Assembly (NCBI GenBank): GCA_024399195.1
Contig: JAKSHW010000001.1
Coordinates: 1 to 56,405 of the forward strand
DNA length: 56,405 nt
Direction: 5' to 3'
Source of the DNA: an archaeon
GTDB lineage: Archaea > Thermoplasmatota > Thermoplasmata > Methanomassiliicoccales > Methanomethylophilaceae
The position numbers and the translations under genes were made by a program. The notes below the pieces were generated by a model. That model saw nothing but the letters and a program-made list of their open reading frames with translations. It searched no databases and had not been told where the DNA came from. This document shows positions 27,292 through 36,688 of the stretch, one piece after another; position 1 is the stretch's first letter, and each line of letters begins with the position of its first letter.

Positions 27292-27576
27292 ATGAGCGAA
27301 GAAATCGATGTAGGTAGAGCACTTAAAGCAGCAATCGCAACCGGAGAGGTTGAGTTCGGAGTCGACCAGACCGTCAAAGCAGTCAAGGCTGGAAAAGCAC
27401 AGATGATCGTCATCTCTGCAAACTGCCCCAACGCATTCCTTGTTGAGAACAAAGACGTCAAATGCCACGTCTACAGTGGAAACAACATGGAGCTCGGAGC
27501 TCTCTGCGGAAAGCCTTTCTCTGTATCCGCCCTCGCTATCATTGACAAGGGTACTTCCAACATCCTTACGCTGTGA
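27292..27576 (+). CDS. rpl30e: Ribosomal protein L30e
   Basis: A 94-residue L7Ae/L30e-family protein in its usual archaeal place after rpoA2. The fold is visible as EEIDVGRALKAAIATGEVEFG, then TVKAVKAGKAQMIVISANCP and the closing VYSGNNMELGALCGKPFSVSALAI segment. It binds 23S rRNA kink-turns. A GAGG seven to ten bases upstream supports the ATG. It overlaps the nusA frame if the GTG at 27573 is used. Confidence 0.96.
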   Translation: MSEEIDVGRALKAAIATGEVEFGVDQTVKAVKAGKAQMIVISANCPNAFLVENKDVKCHVYSGNNMELGALCGKPFSVSALAIIDKGTSNILTL

Positions 27577-27581
27577 GTCCC

Positions 27582-28010
27582 ATGGCTGCAGAAATCGTAC
27601 TTACGGAGGAGACCCTGCGTTACATCGCACTGTTCCAGCAGTTGACCCACACCAATGCGGTAGACTGTATGGAAACCGAGGAGAAATTAGTCTTCGTCGT
27701 CGAGAAAGGACAGGGAAACATCGCCGTCGGTAAAAAGGGAGAGCACGTCATCAAACTGAAAGAGATGACCGGAAAGAACATCCAGGTCGTCGAGTACTCG
27801 GAGGAACCCGAGCAGTTTGTGAAGAACGTCTTCCACATTTACGGTCCCCAGAAAGTCGTCATTGAGCAGCGTGGAGACATCACCCACGCCACTATCACCG
27901 TGGACCCCAAGCTTAAAGGACGCGCCATTGGAAAGGCTGGAAAGAACCTGCGCATCGCTAGGGATATCGTCAACAGACACCACGAGATCCAGAGCATCAG
28001 CGTAGACTGA
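27582..28010 (+). CDS. NusA-like transcription termination/antitermination factor
   Basis: A 142-residue archaeal NusA homologue made of two KH domains only, without the S1 domain of bacteria. KH1 shows the GxxG loop in IAVGKKGEHVIKLKEMTGKNIQVV and KH2 in KGRAIGKAGKNLRIARDIVNRHH. It binds RNA and probably the polymerase or rRNA. ATG 27582 gives the family-typical start MAAEIVLTEETLRYI; a GTG at 27573 overlapping the L30e stop is an alternative. It ends the operon: no rps12, rps7 or elongation factor genes follow. Confidence 0.93.
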   Translation: MAAEIVLTEETLRYIALFQQLTHTNAVDCMETEEKLVFVVEKGQGNIAVGKKGEHVIKLKEMTGKNIQVVEYSEEPEQFVKNVFHIYGPQKVVIEQRGDITHATITVDPKLKGRAIGKAGKNLRIARDIVNRHHEIQSISVD

Positions 28011-28030
28011 AGGTCTTAAAAAACCGTTTA

Positions 28031-28055
28031 TATGGCCCCCTTGCCGGGGGTCATA
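28031..28055. terminator. Bidirectional terminator hairpin
   Basis: TATGGCCCCC and CGGGGGTCATA form a ten-pair stem with one G-T pair around TTGC. It lies 20 bases after the nusA stop and is followed by GTTTTAT; the radical-SAM gene ends 7 bases away on the other strand. Confidence 0.75.
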
Positions 28056-28061
28056 GTTTTA

Positions 28062-29129
28062 TCAATATTTCGAAATGGGAGTGCGTTCCACTTCGAGTCT
28101 GTCTTCGGTGGGGTACTCTTCCACTATGTAGCATTTATAGGGGAGCTCTGCACCGATCTCTTCAAGGATCCATGAAGCGATCTCCAATCTTTTACGGTCC
28201 TCGTCTTTGAACATCAGTTCGTCGGGAACCTCGTACTCGTTGCGAAGAAGGTCCATGGCCTCATCGAGGTTTTTGTGATAGATCAGTCCTTTGATTATAG
28301 TGCCGTCCTCGGTTATCACATCATATTCTTTAGCGATGTGTTCCGCTCTGCGGATAAGTCTGTTCCTAAGCTGTACACTGTCTTTAAAAGTGGATGAACA
28401 GAAGTGGATAGGGTAGTCTTTCAGCCTGAACATGACGTTTATGGCGACATCTTCGGCACCCAATACCGCGGACGATAGTTCGTCCTTTACAAGGAAGTTA
28501 TGGGTCTTCATCATGTCCCAGTTGCTTTCGGAGAATTCCAGTTCGTTGAGGTTCATGAACTTCACTCCCACCTCGAAAGCGTATTTGGCAAGAGCGTAGG
28601 TTTCCTCCTCCTTTCCAGGAAGGGCAGGCACTTCCACTCCGACATCCATCTTTACGGTTTTTACGATCTCCGCCAACTGGGTCTTTTCCATACAGGTCCA
28701 AAGGGACTCTATGGGATGGTACCTTATTTCGTCCAATCCTGCCTTTTCCAGTTCTATGGCGTTGTCCAGGTCGATGACCGCGGTATACATGTGGATGTGG
28801 TGTTCCTTTCCGAAACGTTCCTTCAGGAGACGGATGAAATGGATGGTACGTTCCATGTTCTCCGAGGGGTCCCCTCCGGTTATGCCGGTACCTTCCGCTT
28901 CCATGGACAGGGCTTCGTTGATGACCTCTTCGTCTGTAGTGACCCTGCCTTCGTTGGCATATATCACGTCTTTTCCTTTTTTCTCAGCGGATATGGGGCA
29001 GTAGAAACAGCCGGCTTTGCATCTGCCGGTGACAAGCAGGACCATTTTGGAACCTTTGATGCAGTATTCGCATCCTTTGGCCAATTCACCGTTTGCGGCA
29101 GATCCGGAATCGAATCTTTGGAAGGGCAT
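28062..29129 (-). CDS. Radical SAM protein (COG2108-type, uncharacterised)
   Basis: A 355-residue radical SAM enzyme. The cluster motif is CKAGCFYCP (CxxxCxxC) near residue 38-45, followed by the glycine-rich SAM segment GTGITGGDPS near 80-89. A further cysteine pair GCEYC stands at about 19-23, before the canonical motif. The sequence resembles the archaeal group described as related to pyruvate formate-lyase activating enzyme, whose reaction is unknown. It is divergent from pyrF with 51 bp between the starts, including an ACATTTAATAAG promoter element. Confidence 0.85.
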   Translation of the reverse strand: MPFQRFDSGSAANGELAKGCEYCIKGSKMVLLVTGRCKAGCFYCPISAEKKGKDVIYANEGRVTTDEEVINEALSMEAEGTGITGGDPSENMERTIHFIRLLKERFGKEHHIHMYTAVIDLDNAIELEKAGLDEIRYHPIESLWTCMEKTQLAEIVKTVKMDVGVEVPALPGKEEETYALAKYAFEVGVKFMNLNELEFSESNWDMMKTHNFLVKDELSSAVLGAEDVAINVMFRLKDYPIHFCSSTFKDSVQLRNRLIRRAEHIAKEYDVITEDGTIIKGLIYHKNLDEAMDLLRNEYEVPDELMFKDEDRKRLEIASWILEEIGAELPYKCYIVEEYPTEDRLEVERTPISKY

Positions 29130-29180
29130 GTCTGCCGATAGTCACTAACATTTAATAAGAATCGTTAGAATGAATCCTAC

Positions 29181-29828
29181 ATGAGAAAAAGCTCCCGCCT
29201 CGTACTGGCACTTGACGAGACCGATAAGGCTAAAGCACTGTCCATCGCCGAATCCGTTTCCGGAATTGTGGACGCCATCAAGATCAACTGGCCCCTTGTC
29301 CTGTCCGCAGGTCCTGAAATGATCACGGAACTGTCGAAGTATTCCGATGTAATCTGTGATTTCAAGGTAGCAGACATCCCTAACACCGTACACCTCATCG
29401 TAGAAGGGTCCCTCAACAGAGGTGCTTCCGCGGTCATCGTCCATGCGTTCCCTGGAAGCGATTCCCTCAAAGAGGCCGTACAGGTCGCCAAAGGAAGGGG
29501 AAAGATCTATGCCGTCACCGAGATGAGCCATCCTGGAGGAAAAGAGTTCACCGCCCCCAATGCGGAAGCGATGGCACGTATGGGTGTGGAATGCGGTGTG
29601 GACGGATTCATAGCCCCTGCCACCAGGCCTGAGAGGATCTCCGCCATTAGGGAGATTATCGGTGACTTGGAGATATTATCCCCCGGAGTCGGTGCACAGG
29701 GCGGAAAAGCCTCCGATGCCATAGCGGCGGGTGCCGATTATGTGATTGTAGGGCGTGCTATTTATAAATCCAACGACCCGAAAAGCGTTGCCGAATCATA
29801 CGCTGAAGATATTTGTAAAATATTATGA
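29181..29828 (+). CDS. pyrF: Orotidine 5'-phosphate decarboxylase
   Basis: PyrF converts OMP to UMP in pyrimidine synthesis. The 215-residue TIM barrel starts LVLALDET, has the AIKINWPLVL lysine strand, the catalytic DFKVADIPNT (Asp-Lys-Asp), IVHAFPGSDS, and the phosphate-binding LSPGVGAQGG and DYVIVGRAIY segments. The archaeal short form is typical. It is monocistronic, and 140 bp of T-rich leader with a strong AT element separates it from the STT3-like gene. Confidence 0.96.
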   Translation: MRKSSRLVLALDETDKAKALSIAESVSGIVDAIKINWPLVLSAGPEMITELSKYSDVICDFKVADIPNTVHLIVEGSLNRGASAVIVHAFPGSDSLKEAVQVAKGRGKIYAVTEMSHPGGKEFTAPNAEAMARMGVECGVDGFIAPATRPERISAIREIIGDLEILSPGVGAQGGKASDAIAAGADYVIVGRAIYKSNDPKSVAESYAEDICKIL

Positions 29829-29890
29829 CCCAGTGTCATAGAAGGCACTATAAACCATTTACCCCTCCCTATTCTTCTTTACTTCCTCTT

Positions 29891-29912
29891 GATATTATTT
29901 TATAATAAACCA
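29891..29912 (+). promoter_or_regulatory. AT-rich promoter of STT3-like operon
   Basis: ATTATTTTATAATAAACC lies about 60-80 bp before the STT3-like ATG, after a pyrimidine-rich run on the coding strand (29858-29886). An AGGAG at 29957-29961 is the ribosome binding site. Confidence 0.5.
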
Positions 29913-29969
29913 TTAAATAGAGAACGGCAATGTTCGGATATTCTACTTTCCTGTTTAGGAGATATAGAA

Positions 29970-32900
29970 ATGCGCGATTTTGCTAATAAAAAAACCACTC
30001 CCGCCGGTGCTGAAGGCGGGACTTCCGCGAGTAAAGACGATAGCGGAAGCTGGTTCAGCAAGAATTGGCGCTTGGTCTGCTTGTTTGCGATCGTCCTAGT
30101 CGCATTCCTGATTAGGTTCGTGTTCGCATACGGAATATCCGCAGGGGACAATTACGCCCTGTCCGGATCAAGCGCATCTAGCCACCTTCGTGTGATCATG
30201 GAGATCATGGCGGGTACCTACGACCCTGCCAACCAGGCCATGGTCAACTACCCGTATGGTGCTTTCAGTACGTCCGGCCCTGCCTTCGATTACCTGATGG
30301 CTGGTATCGCATCGATTGTTTCCGCAACTGGAATCAGCAATGCAACCGCTGCAGCAGGTACCCTTGCCTGGTCCGCACCCATTCTGGGAGCCCTCACCTG
30401 CATTCCTGTGTACCTCCTCGCAAAGAGGATGTTCAAGGGAGACGAGACCATCGCTGTCGTCTCTGCGCTTTTCTACGCACTGTTCGCAGTCCTGATCATG
30501 ACCACTCCCTTCTCCAACGGTACCGAGTTCCCCTTCGTCGGATTCCTCATCGCAGTCCTCGTCTACCTCCTCACCGTCATCTACGACCGTGCAGACAAGG
30601 CAGGACTCGTCGGATTCCAGGGTGTGAAGGACAAATCCGTCCTCATTCCCGTGATCGTCGCAGGACTCATCTTCGGCGTCATCGTTCTTTCCTGGACCGA
30701 GTTCAGGATCCTCGTCATCGCCGCCGCTGCAATGATGCTCGTCGCCCTTGTCCTCCAGCGTATCGGTGGAAGGGACATGGCGTTCACCGTCGTTGTCTCC
30801 AACCTGATCGTCGTTATCGGTATCGCAATCGGTGCCGTCTACTACCTCGTTGCAGGTCTTTGGGACGATGTGTTCTCCGGAGGATGCCTCATCGCAGTGC
30901 TTGCTCTGGTCTACTCCTTCGCTTTCCTCGCAGTCGAGAAAAAGCCTTGGGTCATCACCATCCCCGTCTTCGCGATCATCATCATCGCCGTCGCGGCAGT
31001 CATCGCCGTAGCCATGCCCGAACTTTCCGCGGCAATGCTCGACGGTAACAGTGCCTACATCGGATCCCTCATGGCATCCCTTGGAAACACCACCACCCTT
31101 GTACGTATCTCCACCATGGCATCCTACTACGGATGGCTCACCATGTGGTTCCCCCTCCTCGTCGGAGTCTGGATGCTTTACAAATACCGCAGCCACTCCA
31201 AGAGCAGGCTTTACGTCTTCACCATGCTCTGGACCTTCGCCATGTTCTTCATGAGCTGGTTCTCCACCGCATACGCATACGTCACCGGTACTGTCTTCGC
31301 AGTTTCCGCCGGTTACCTTCTCGTCACCGTCATCAGGGAGGTCAACGTCCGTTCCTACTTCAAGTCCCTCAGGGGCAACGGATTCTCCGCAGGTGCCAAG
31401 AAAGCCCTTAACTTCTTCCCTCTTGCAACCGTCCTCGTCGTCGTGTTCCTTGTCGCAGCACCCACCGCAGTCTACGCGGTCGGAGCAGCGGTCCCCAACA
31501 ACGACTCCCCCATCGACTACTTCGATGGATACGGCTACAACATCAACACTTCCGACTCCAACCTCATCTCCTCCGCATGGGACTCCTATGCGAACAAGGA
31601 CAAGGACGGAGCCCTCGTAACCTGGTACGGTTACTCCGATTCCGCCACCACTGTAGGCGGCTTCAACTCCGTCACCAGCGTCAATGGTGGAGGAACCGCA
31701 GCAATGTCCTCTACCCTGCTCTCTACCGGTTCCAGTGGAGCTATCGCCTCCTTCATCGTTCGTCTCGTTGAGGGTTCCCCCGCTAACTTCACCAAGACCT
31801 TCTCCGATGTCATCGGAAACGATGAGGCCGGAAAGCTCGTCAAGCTCTTCGACGTCGACAACGCAAAAGCCTACATCTTCGAGAACCCCGCGGACTTCTC
31901 CGGTCTCAAGAAAGAGCTCAGCGATGACACCGCCATCTACCATGCCGCTGTCGCATACATGCAGAAGAACCTGTCCTCCTCCAAGATCACCGAACTCTAC
32001 AACGCCGTTTGCAAAGAGTCCGGAAACAAGATCGGTTACGTCGAGGTAGACACCTCCTTCCTGCCCACCTACACCAACTCCTCCAGCTACCTGTCCACTC
32101 TCGGATACTTCGGTGACTACAGCATCAACGAGTATGGAATCGTTACCGAGTTCTGCACCTGGAACGCTCTTAGCAACTACTACATGCAGAACTACGGATA
32201 CGCACCCATCTACTACAGCGATGCCATGTACGAGACCTTCCTCTGGAACGCTCTCATCGGTATCACCCCCGCCGACACCGGCAGCAGCAACTCCCTTGAG
32301 CTTATCCAGGCACTCGCTCTCAGCGATGGAACTGTAAAAGCCATCCCCGGTTACGGACTTGAGAACTTCAAGGTCGCATACTGGCATGTCATGTACAACC
32401 CCGCATCCGATGCAACCAACTCCTCCGAGGGCTGGGTCGACATGGACGGATTCGAGGCAATCTCCAAGCAGAACGCCGAAGGCGGTATGATCAACTACTT
32501 CGCCTCCCTCGTCGTCCTCGAGTACGATGGAACCACCTCCGCACCTGTGACCTCCTACAGCGGTACCGTTATCGACACCGATGGAAAACCCATCAAAGGT
32601 ATCAAGGTCGTCGCTTACGAGAAGGCTGGATACGACACTTCCGGAGCTACCGGATACGTCCCCAGGAGCACCGTCTACACCGACGCAGAAGGTAAGTTCA
32701 CCATCTCCGTCACCGCTTCCAACAGCAAGGAAGTCCTCGTGAAATACTTCGCAGGATCCGTTGCACTCCGTGATGGATTCGCAATCGCGACCACCGAGGA
32801 TCTTTCTAACCTCGATCTCGTCCTGGACAGCAGTTCCTTCGCGGGAACCGTCTTCGTCACCGACGACACCGTGTTCGAGTCCACCTTCGGAACCATCAAC

Positions 32901-35804
32901 CTCGTTGCTACCGGAGTCGCTTCCGGTAACGTCTACAAGGCTAATGTGGAGTCCGATGGATCCTTCACTTTCGGAAAGATGATCCCTGACATCTACTCCG
33001 TCGCAGTACAGTCTCAGGACTACTCCGCCCTTACTACCGTCACCGTCGATGTGACCGCAGGCGATGTCACCAACGCCCACATCTCCGCAGCAGGAGCTAC
33101 CATCACTGTCAGGCTCACTGACATCTACAACAACTCCTCCTTCGTTAACGACAACACCTACATCCAGGTAGTCGAGAGCACCGGTCTTTACAAGGTCACC
33201 ATAAAGGCAGACACCGTCACCAAGACCGTCAAGGTCCCTGCAACCTCCACCAACCAGACCTATTATGTCTACGTCGATGGAGATTACACTTCTATTAACT
33301 ACGGAACCGCAAGCGTCAAGTCCGGCGGATCCGCATCCGTGTCCATCTCCGTCGTCGAGAACAACCACAACGACGTCCTCGGTGGAGCACAGTACATGAA
33401 CCTCGCCCTTACCCTCTCCTCTTCCGAGAACGGTATCAACGCCCCCTTCACCGGCAAGCTCTTCAGCGAGATCGGTGACCTCGCATCCTCTATGCCCTTC
33501 ACCAAATACTTCCTCTCTTACGAGAACGGAAGCTACAAGGTCAATGGAGATGCAGCATACACCGTCTCCGGTAAGCTCAGCACCGGAAAGGCCGGAACCG
33601 TCGCATTCGTAAACGGTGAGAAGCAGTATGTCTTCACCGCTGCAAACGATGGAGCCTACAAGGCGATCATCCCTGCAGGCACCTATGTGCTCTACGCGTT
33701 CGACACTACCGGAAAGGTCGCACTTACCTTCGACTACAAGGTATCTGCAGACAAGACCGAGGACATCGTCCTTGAAGAGGGAGCTACCTTCACCGCATCG
33801 ATGAAGTACCAGAACCGCACCAGTTCCTCCTCGACCCAGGGTCTTGGATACATCGGTGTATCTGCAGTTCTCGACAACAACGGTAAATCCGTCACCCTTT
33901 ACGGAGCGACCGTCTCCACCAGTTCCACCAGCACCAACGGTATTGCCACCTTCTACGCCCCCAAGGGCTACGATGTGACCCTTACCTCCCTTGTCAAGAG
34001 CGATGAGAACTCCGTCTTCGCATTCAAGGAAGCCTTCACCAAGGTGTTCAAGTCCGATGTCGAGAGCAAATCCGTCGTATGGACCATCAATTACACCGCC
34101 GCAGACGACAAGAACGCCAGTGTCAACCCCATCGATATCGAGGTATACGCGGGCGATGAGCTTCTTACCGGCACCTACAAGGACGCATTCGTCGCAAGTG
34201 CAAGCAGTGCGACCAAATACACCGTGGAAGACGGAAAGATCGTCAACATGATCCCCGGAAGGTACAACGTCACCATCAGTGACGACACCCACTACTTCAA
34301 CGGAAGTGTCACCGTCTACCCCAACTCTACCAAGGTCACCCTCGACATCGTCGAGATCTTCAAGGTAAGTATCACCAAGGACTCTGCAAACGAACTCGAG
34401 TGCATCGCCATCCCCAACGAGAATGGAGATGAGGGAGAGATCGACTACGACTCCGCATCACCCTCTGTCAAAGAGAATGTATACTATCTCCAGACCGGAT
34501 TCTCCTACTACTTCGTCCTCTCCCCCATCGTGACCACCGAGTCCGATGACAAGGATGACGAGTCCGATGTCTTCGAGTACCACAAGGCCTACTTCAGTCC
34601 TGTCGTGTCCGAAGCAACGACCATCGATTTCACCAAAGCAACCATCCGTGACACCGCCGTTATCAGTGGATACCTCGGATCCAAGTGCGAGGGTACCATC
34701 ATCGCCCAGTTCGAGGGTGCAGAGGTCTATGCGACCGTCGAGGACGGAGAGTACAGCATGGAAGTCTGCGCAGGAGTGTCCATCACCCTTGTTGCAAAGG
34801 CAACCAGCACCGTCGGCAACAAGACCTTCGTACAGTCCTTCGCTGACAAGGTCATCAATGCACTCGATGCAAAGGCAAAGGTCACCGTCAACTTCTCCGC
34901 AGACGATTCTGAAGAGAAGAACAAGGACTTCGCCATCGTCGATGTAACTTCCGCCAAGTTCAAAGAGGGAGTCGCAGAGATGAAGCTCACTGTCACCAAC
35001 AACGGTAAGTTCGCAGAGACCTTCAAGGTCACCGGAACCTCCGCACTCATCCTTGACCAGCTTTACGTCGTCAACATCGCTGCTGGCAAGACCGCAACCA
35101 TCGACATCAAAGGTCACTACAACTCCAACACGATCGGTGAGGGTAACGAGAACCTCTACCTTAACATCGAGACCTTCTCCGGATCCAAGTACGGAAAGGC
35201 CATCATGCCTGCAGGTTCGTTCGAAGTAGATGCATCCAAGACTCTCGACATTTCCGTTTCCGGAATGGAGGGAGCATCTGCAGATGCCATCAACGGATAT
35301 GCCTACAAGTATGCAGTAACCTTCGACAACAAAGCATCCTCCGCCGCCATGGTCACCATCGACGCGATCACTGTCCTTGATAACGGATGGACCGCATACC
35401 TCTGTGACTCCACCGGATCCAACATCAAGGCCCTTGGAAGCACTTACACCGTCAACGGACTTGCAAAAGACACTATCTATGTCATGGTCCTCAATGACAA
35501 CAAAGAGACCAAGAACGTTCCCGACATGTCTTTCACCGTCACACCTGCTGGAGGATGCAACGGAATCAAAGCCGCTGAGGAATCCTCTGTGATCGTGGTC
35601 CAGGACAATGTCGCCAAGATCACTCTCAAGGCATACGATATGGACCTTGAGGTCGAGGATGCATCCGTTTCCGGTAACAACACCGACAACGAGAAGAAGG
35701 AGGTCTCCATGGCCTTCTGGGCTCTTGCTATCCTGTCTGTTCTCGGTCTCCTGGTCTTCATCTGGGCCGGACTTAAGAGGGGGGTATTCTCACGCAAAAA
35801 CTGA
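29970..35804 (+). CDS. STT3/AglB-like membrane protein with giant beta-sandwich region
   Basis: A 1,944-residue protein. After a polar 30-residue start come about 13 membrane helices (residues 33-500) in STT3 order. The first extracytoplasmic loop ends SHLR, like the DPYYHxR loop of oligosaccharyltransferases. A degenerate WWDYG (TWYGYSD) lies near residue 548. By eye the expected acidic residues are absent: Ser for the loop-1 Asp, GTE where DxD is expected, TMAS for TIxE, and no Asp in WWDYG. From about residue 860 to 1,900 it has repeated CarboxypepD_reg/Ig-like modules (for example SGTVIDTDGKPIKGIKV), then a C-terminal helix and basic tail RGVFSRKN. ATG follows AGGAG. Confidence 0.8.
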   Translation: MRDFANKKTTPAGAEGGTSASKDDSGSWFSKNWRLVCLFAIVLVAFLIRFVFAYGISAGDNYALSGSSASSHLRVIMEIMAGTYDPANQAMVNYPYGAFSTSGPAFDYLMAGIASIVSATGISNATAAAGTLAWSAPILGALTCIPVYLLAKRMFKGDETIAVVSALFYALFAVLIMTTPFSNGTEFPFVGFLIAVLVYLLTVIYDRADKAGLVGFQGVKDKSVLIPVIVAGLIFGVIVLSWTEFRILVIAAAAMMLVALVLQRIGGRDMAFTVVVSNLIVVIGIAIGAVYYLVAGLWDDVFSGGCLIAVLALVYSFAFLAVEKKPWVITIPVFAIIIIAVAAVIAVAMPELSAAMLDGNSAYIGSLMASLGNTTTLVRISTMASYYGWLTMWFPLLVGVWMLYKYRSHSKSRLYVFTMLWTFAMFFMSWFSTAYAYVTGTVFAVSAGYLLVTVIREVNVRSYFKSLRGNGFSAGAKKALNFFPLATVLVVVFLVAAPTAVYAVGAAVPNNDSPIDYFDGYGYNINTSDSNLISSAWDSYANKDKDGALVTWYGYSDSATTVGGFNSVTSVNGGGTAAMSSTLLSTGSSGAIASFIVRLVEGSPANFTKTFSDVIGNDEAGKLVKLFDVDNAKAYIFENPADFSGLKKELSDDTAIYHAAVAYMQKNLSSSKITELYNAVCKESGNKIGYVEVDTSFLPTYTNSSSYLSTLGYFGDYSINEYGIVTEFCTWNALSNYYMQNYGYAPIYYSDAMYETFLWNALIGITPADTGSSNSLELIQALALSDGTVKAIPGYGLENFKVAYWHVMYNPASDATNSSEGWVDMDGFEAISKQNAEGGMINYFASLVVLEYDGTTSAPVTSYSGTVIDTDGKPIKGIKVVAYEKAGYDTSGATGYVPRSTVYTDAEGKFTISVTASNSKEVLVKYFAGSVALRDGFAIATTEDLSNLDLVLDSSSFAGTVFVTDDTVFESTFGTINLVATGVASGNVYKANVESDGSFTFGKMIPDIYSVAVQSQDYSALTTVTVDVTAGDVTNAHISAAGATITVRLTDIYNNSSFVNDNTYIQVVESTGLYKVTIKADTVTKTVKVPATSTNQTYYVYVDGDYTSINYGTASVKSGGSASVSISVVENNHNDVLGGAQYMNLALTLSSSENGINAPFTGKLFSEIGDLASSMPFTKYFLSYENGSYKVNGDAAYTVSGKLSTGKAGTVAFVNGEKQYVFTAANDGAYKAIIPAGTYVLYAFDTTGKVALTFDYKVSADKTEDIVLEEGATFTASMKYQNRTSSSSTQGLGYIGVSAVLDNNGKSVTLYGATVSTSSTSTNGIATFYAPKGYDVTLTSLVKSDENSVFAFKEAFTKVFKSDVESKSVVWTINYTAADDKNASVNPIDIEVYAGDELLTGTYKDAFVASASSATKYTVEDGKIVNMIPGRYNVTISDDTHYFNGSVTVYPNSTKVTLDIVEIFKVSITKDSANELECIAIPNENGDEGEIDYDSASPSVKENVYYLQTGFSYYFVLSPIVTTESDDKDDESDVFEYHKAYFSPVVSEATTIDFTKATIRDTAVISGYLGSKCEGTIIAQFEGAEVYATVEDGEYSMEVCAGVSITLVAKATSTVGNKTFVQSFADKVINALDAKAKVTVNFSADDSEEKNKDFAIVDVTSAKFKEGVAEMKLTVTNNGKFAETFKVTGTSALILDQLYVVNIAAGKTATIDIKGHYNSNTIGEGNENLYLNIETFSGSKYGKAIMPAGSFEVDASKTLDISVSGMEGASADAINGYAYKYAVTFDNKASSAAMVTIDAITVLDNGWTAYLCDSTGSNIKALGSTYTVNGLAKDTIYVMVLNDNKETKNVPDMSFTVTPAGGCNGIKAAEESSVIVVQDNVAKITLKAYDMDLEVEDASVSGNNTDNEKKEVSMAFWALAILSVLGLLVFIWAGLKRGVFSRKN

Positions 35805-36622
35805 AATTCGCAATATTCGCCGTATTGGTGATGCTCTTCTCCGGAGCGGCAGCAGTCGTCGCAGACGACTCTGCCGCCTTCTCGGCGACCATCACTGATG
35901 ATTCCGGATTGGATTACCAGATCGTCGAGCCCAAGGGTTCCTTGACCTACACTCTTACCTACACCGAGGAAGAGGAAGGTCTCAAGAGCTACTCCGCTAC
36001 CTACAATGCAACCATCAACGCCAGCACTGGAAGTGTCAGCACTTCTTCCGGATCCCTTACTGAGAAGGTCGGAAAGACCCTCACTGTAACTGCTCCTGAG
36101 GATACCGGCACCTACAAGCTTACCGTCGTCATCACCGAGAAGTACACTGTAGAGATCCCCGCCACTGACGACAAGGCTGCAGAGACCGTCGAGAAGAGCA
36201 GGACCCTTACTGTCGAGGAGATGTTCAAGGTCGTCGAGCCTATCGAGCTTAAAGTCACCGTGAAGAACAACGGACACGTCGACATCATCGACGCAGATGT
36301 CAGCTTCTTCGTTGATGGAGTAAAGATCGAAGACAGTAACACAACCTACTCTGTAGCTGTCGGAGAGACCACTGACATCACCTACAAGTACCTCACTGAC
36401 AAACTCAGTGCAGGATCCCACACCTTCCAGGTCAAGCCCTCCGAGAACGCAAGTGTCGGAGTGCTCGGACTCGATGAGGAGCACACCTTCTACATCGACC
36501 AGGGAAGCACTGACTACATGTCCTACATCATGGCGATCATCTTCATCGTCATCCTGATCGGATGTGCATGGGTTCTCCGCAAGCCTGTAAAGAACTACGG
36601 AAAGCCCAAGAACAGGCGTTAA
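35801..36622 (+). CDS. CARDB-like surface protein with C-terminal anchor
   Basis: A 273-residue secreted and anchored protein. A signal peptide (MKFAIFAVLVMLFSG, cut near ADD) is followed by a Thr/Ser-rich region, a CARDB-like beta-sandwich (IELKVTVKNNGHVDIIDADVSFFVDG, about residues 145-230), a membrane helix near 240-260 and a basic tail. No ATG or GTG gives a full signal peptide: CTG at 35801 does, and forms CTGA with the STT3-like stop, like the common ATGA overlap. A TTG at 35825 would cut the signal short. It shares topology and operon with the STT3-like protein and may be its partner. Confidence 0.75.
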   Translation: MKFAIFAVLVMLFSGAAAVVADDSAAFSATITDDSGLDYQIVEPKGSLTYTLTYTEEEEGLKSYSATYNATINASTGSVSTSSGSLTEKVGKTLTVTAPEDTGTYKLTVVITEKYTVEIPATDDKAAETVEKSRTLTVEEMFKVVEPIELKVTVKNNGHVDIIDADVSFFVDGVKIEDSNTTYSVAVGETTDITYKYLTDKLSAGSHTFQVKPSENASVGVLGLDEEHTFYIDQGSTDYMSYIMAIIFIVILIGCAWVLRKPVKNYGKPKNRR

Positions 36623-36630
36623 ACTTCATC

Positions 36631-36678
36631 AGGGGCTTCGGCCCCTTCAACCTGTCCCCCATTTTTTGGGAGACAGGT
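36631..36678. terminator. Two tandem terminator hairpins
   Basis: AGGGGC-TTCG-GCCCCT at 36631-36646 is a perfect stem-loop. ACCTGTC...GACAGGT at 36650-36678 forms a second stem, enclosing CCC/GGG, followed by GTTTTTAG. They separate the STT3-like operon from the convergent purD-truA-translin operon. Confidence 0.8.
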
Positions 36679-36688
36679 GTTTTTAGAA

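Noticed and set aside
30168-34292. A 1,374-codon open frame antisense to the STT3-like gene
   Set aside because: Translation is almost only Gly, Asp, Val, Glu, Ser and Cys, the complement of biased coding sequence.
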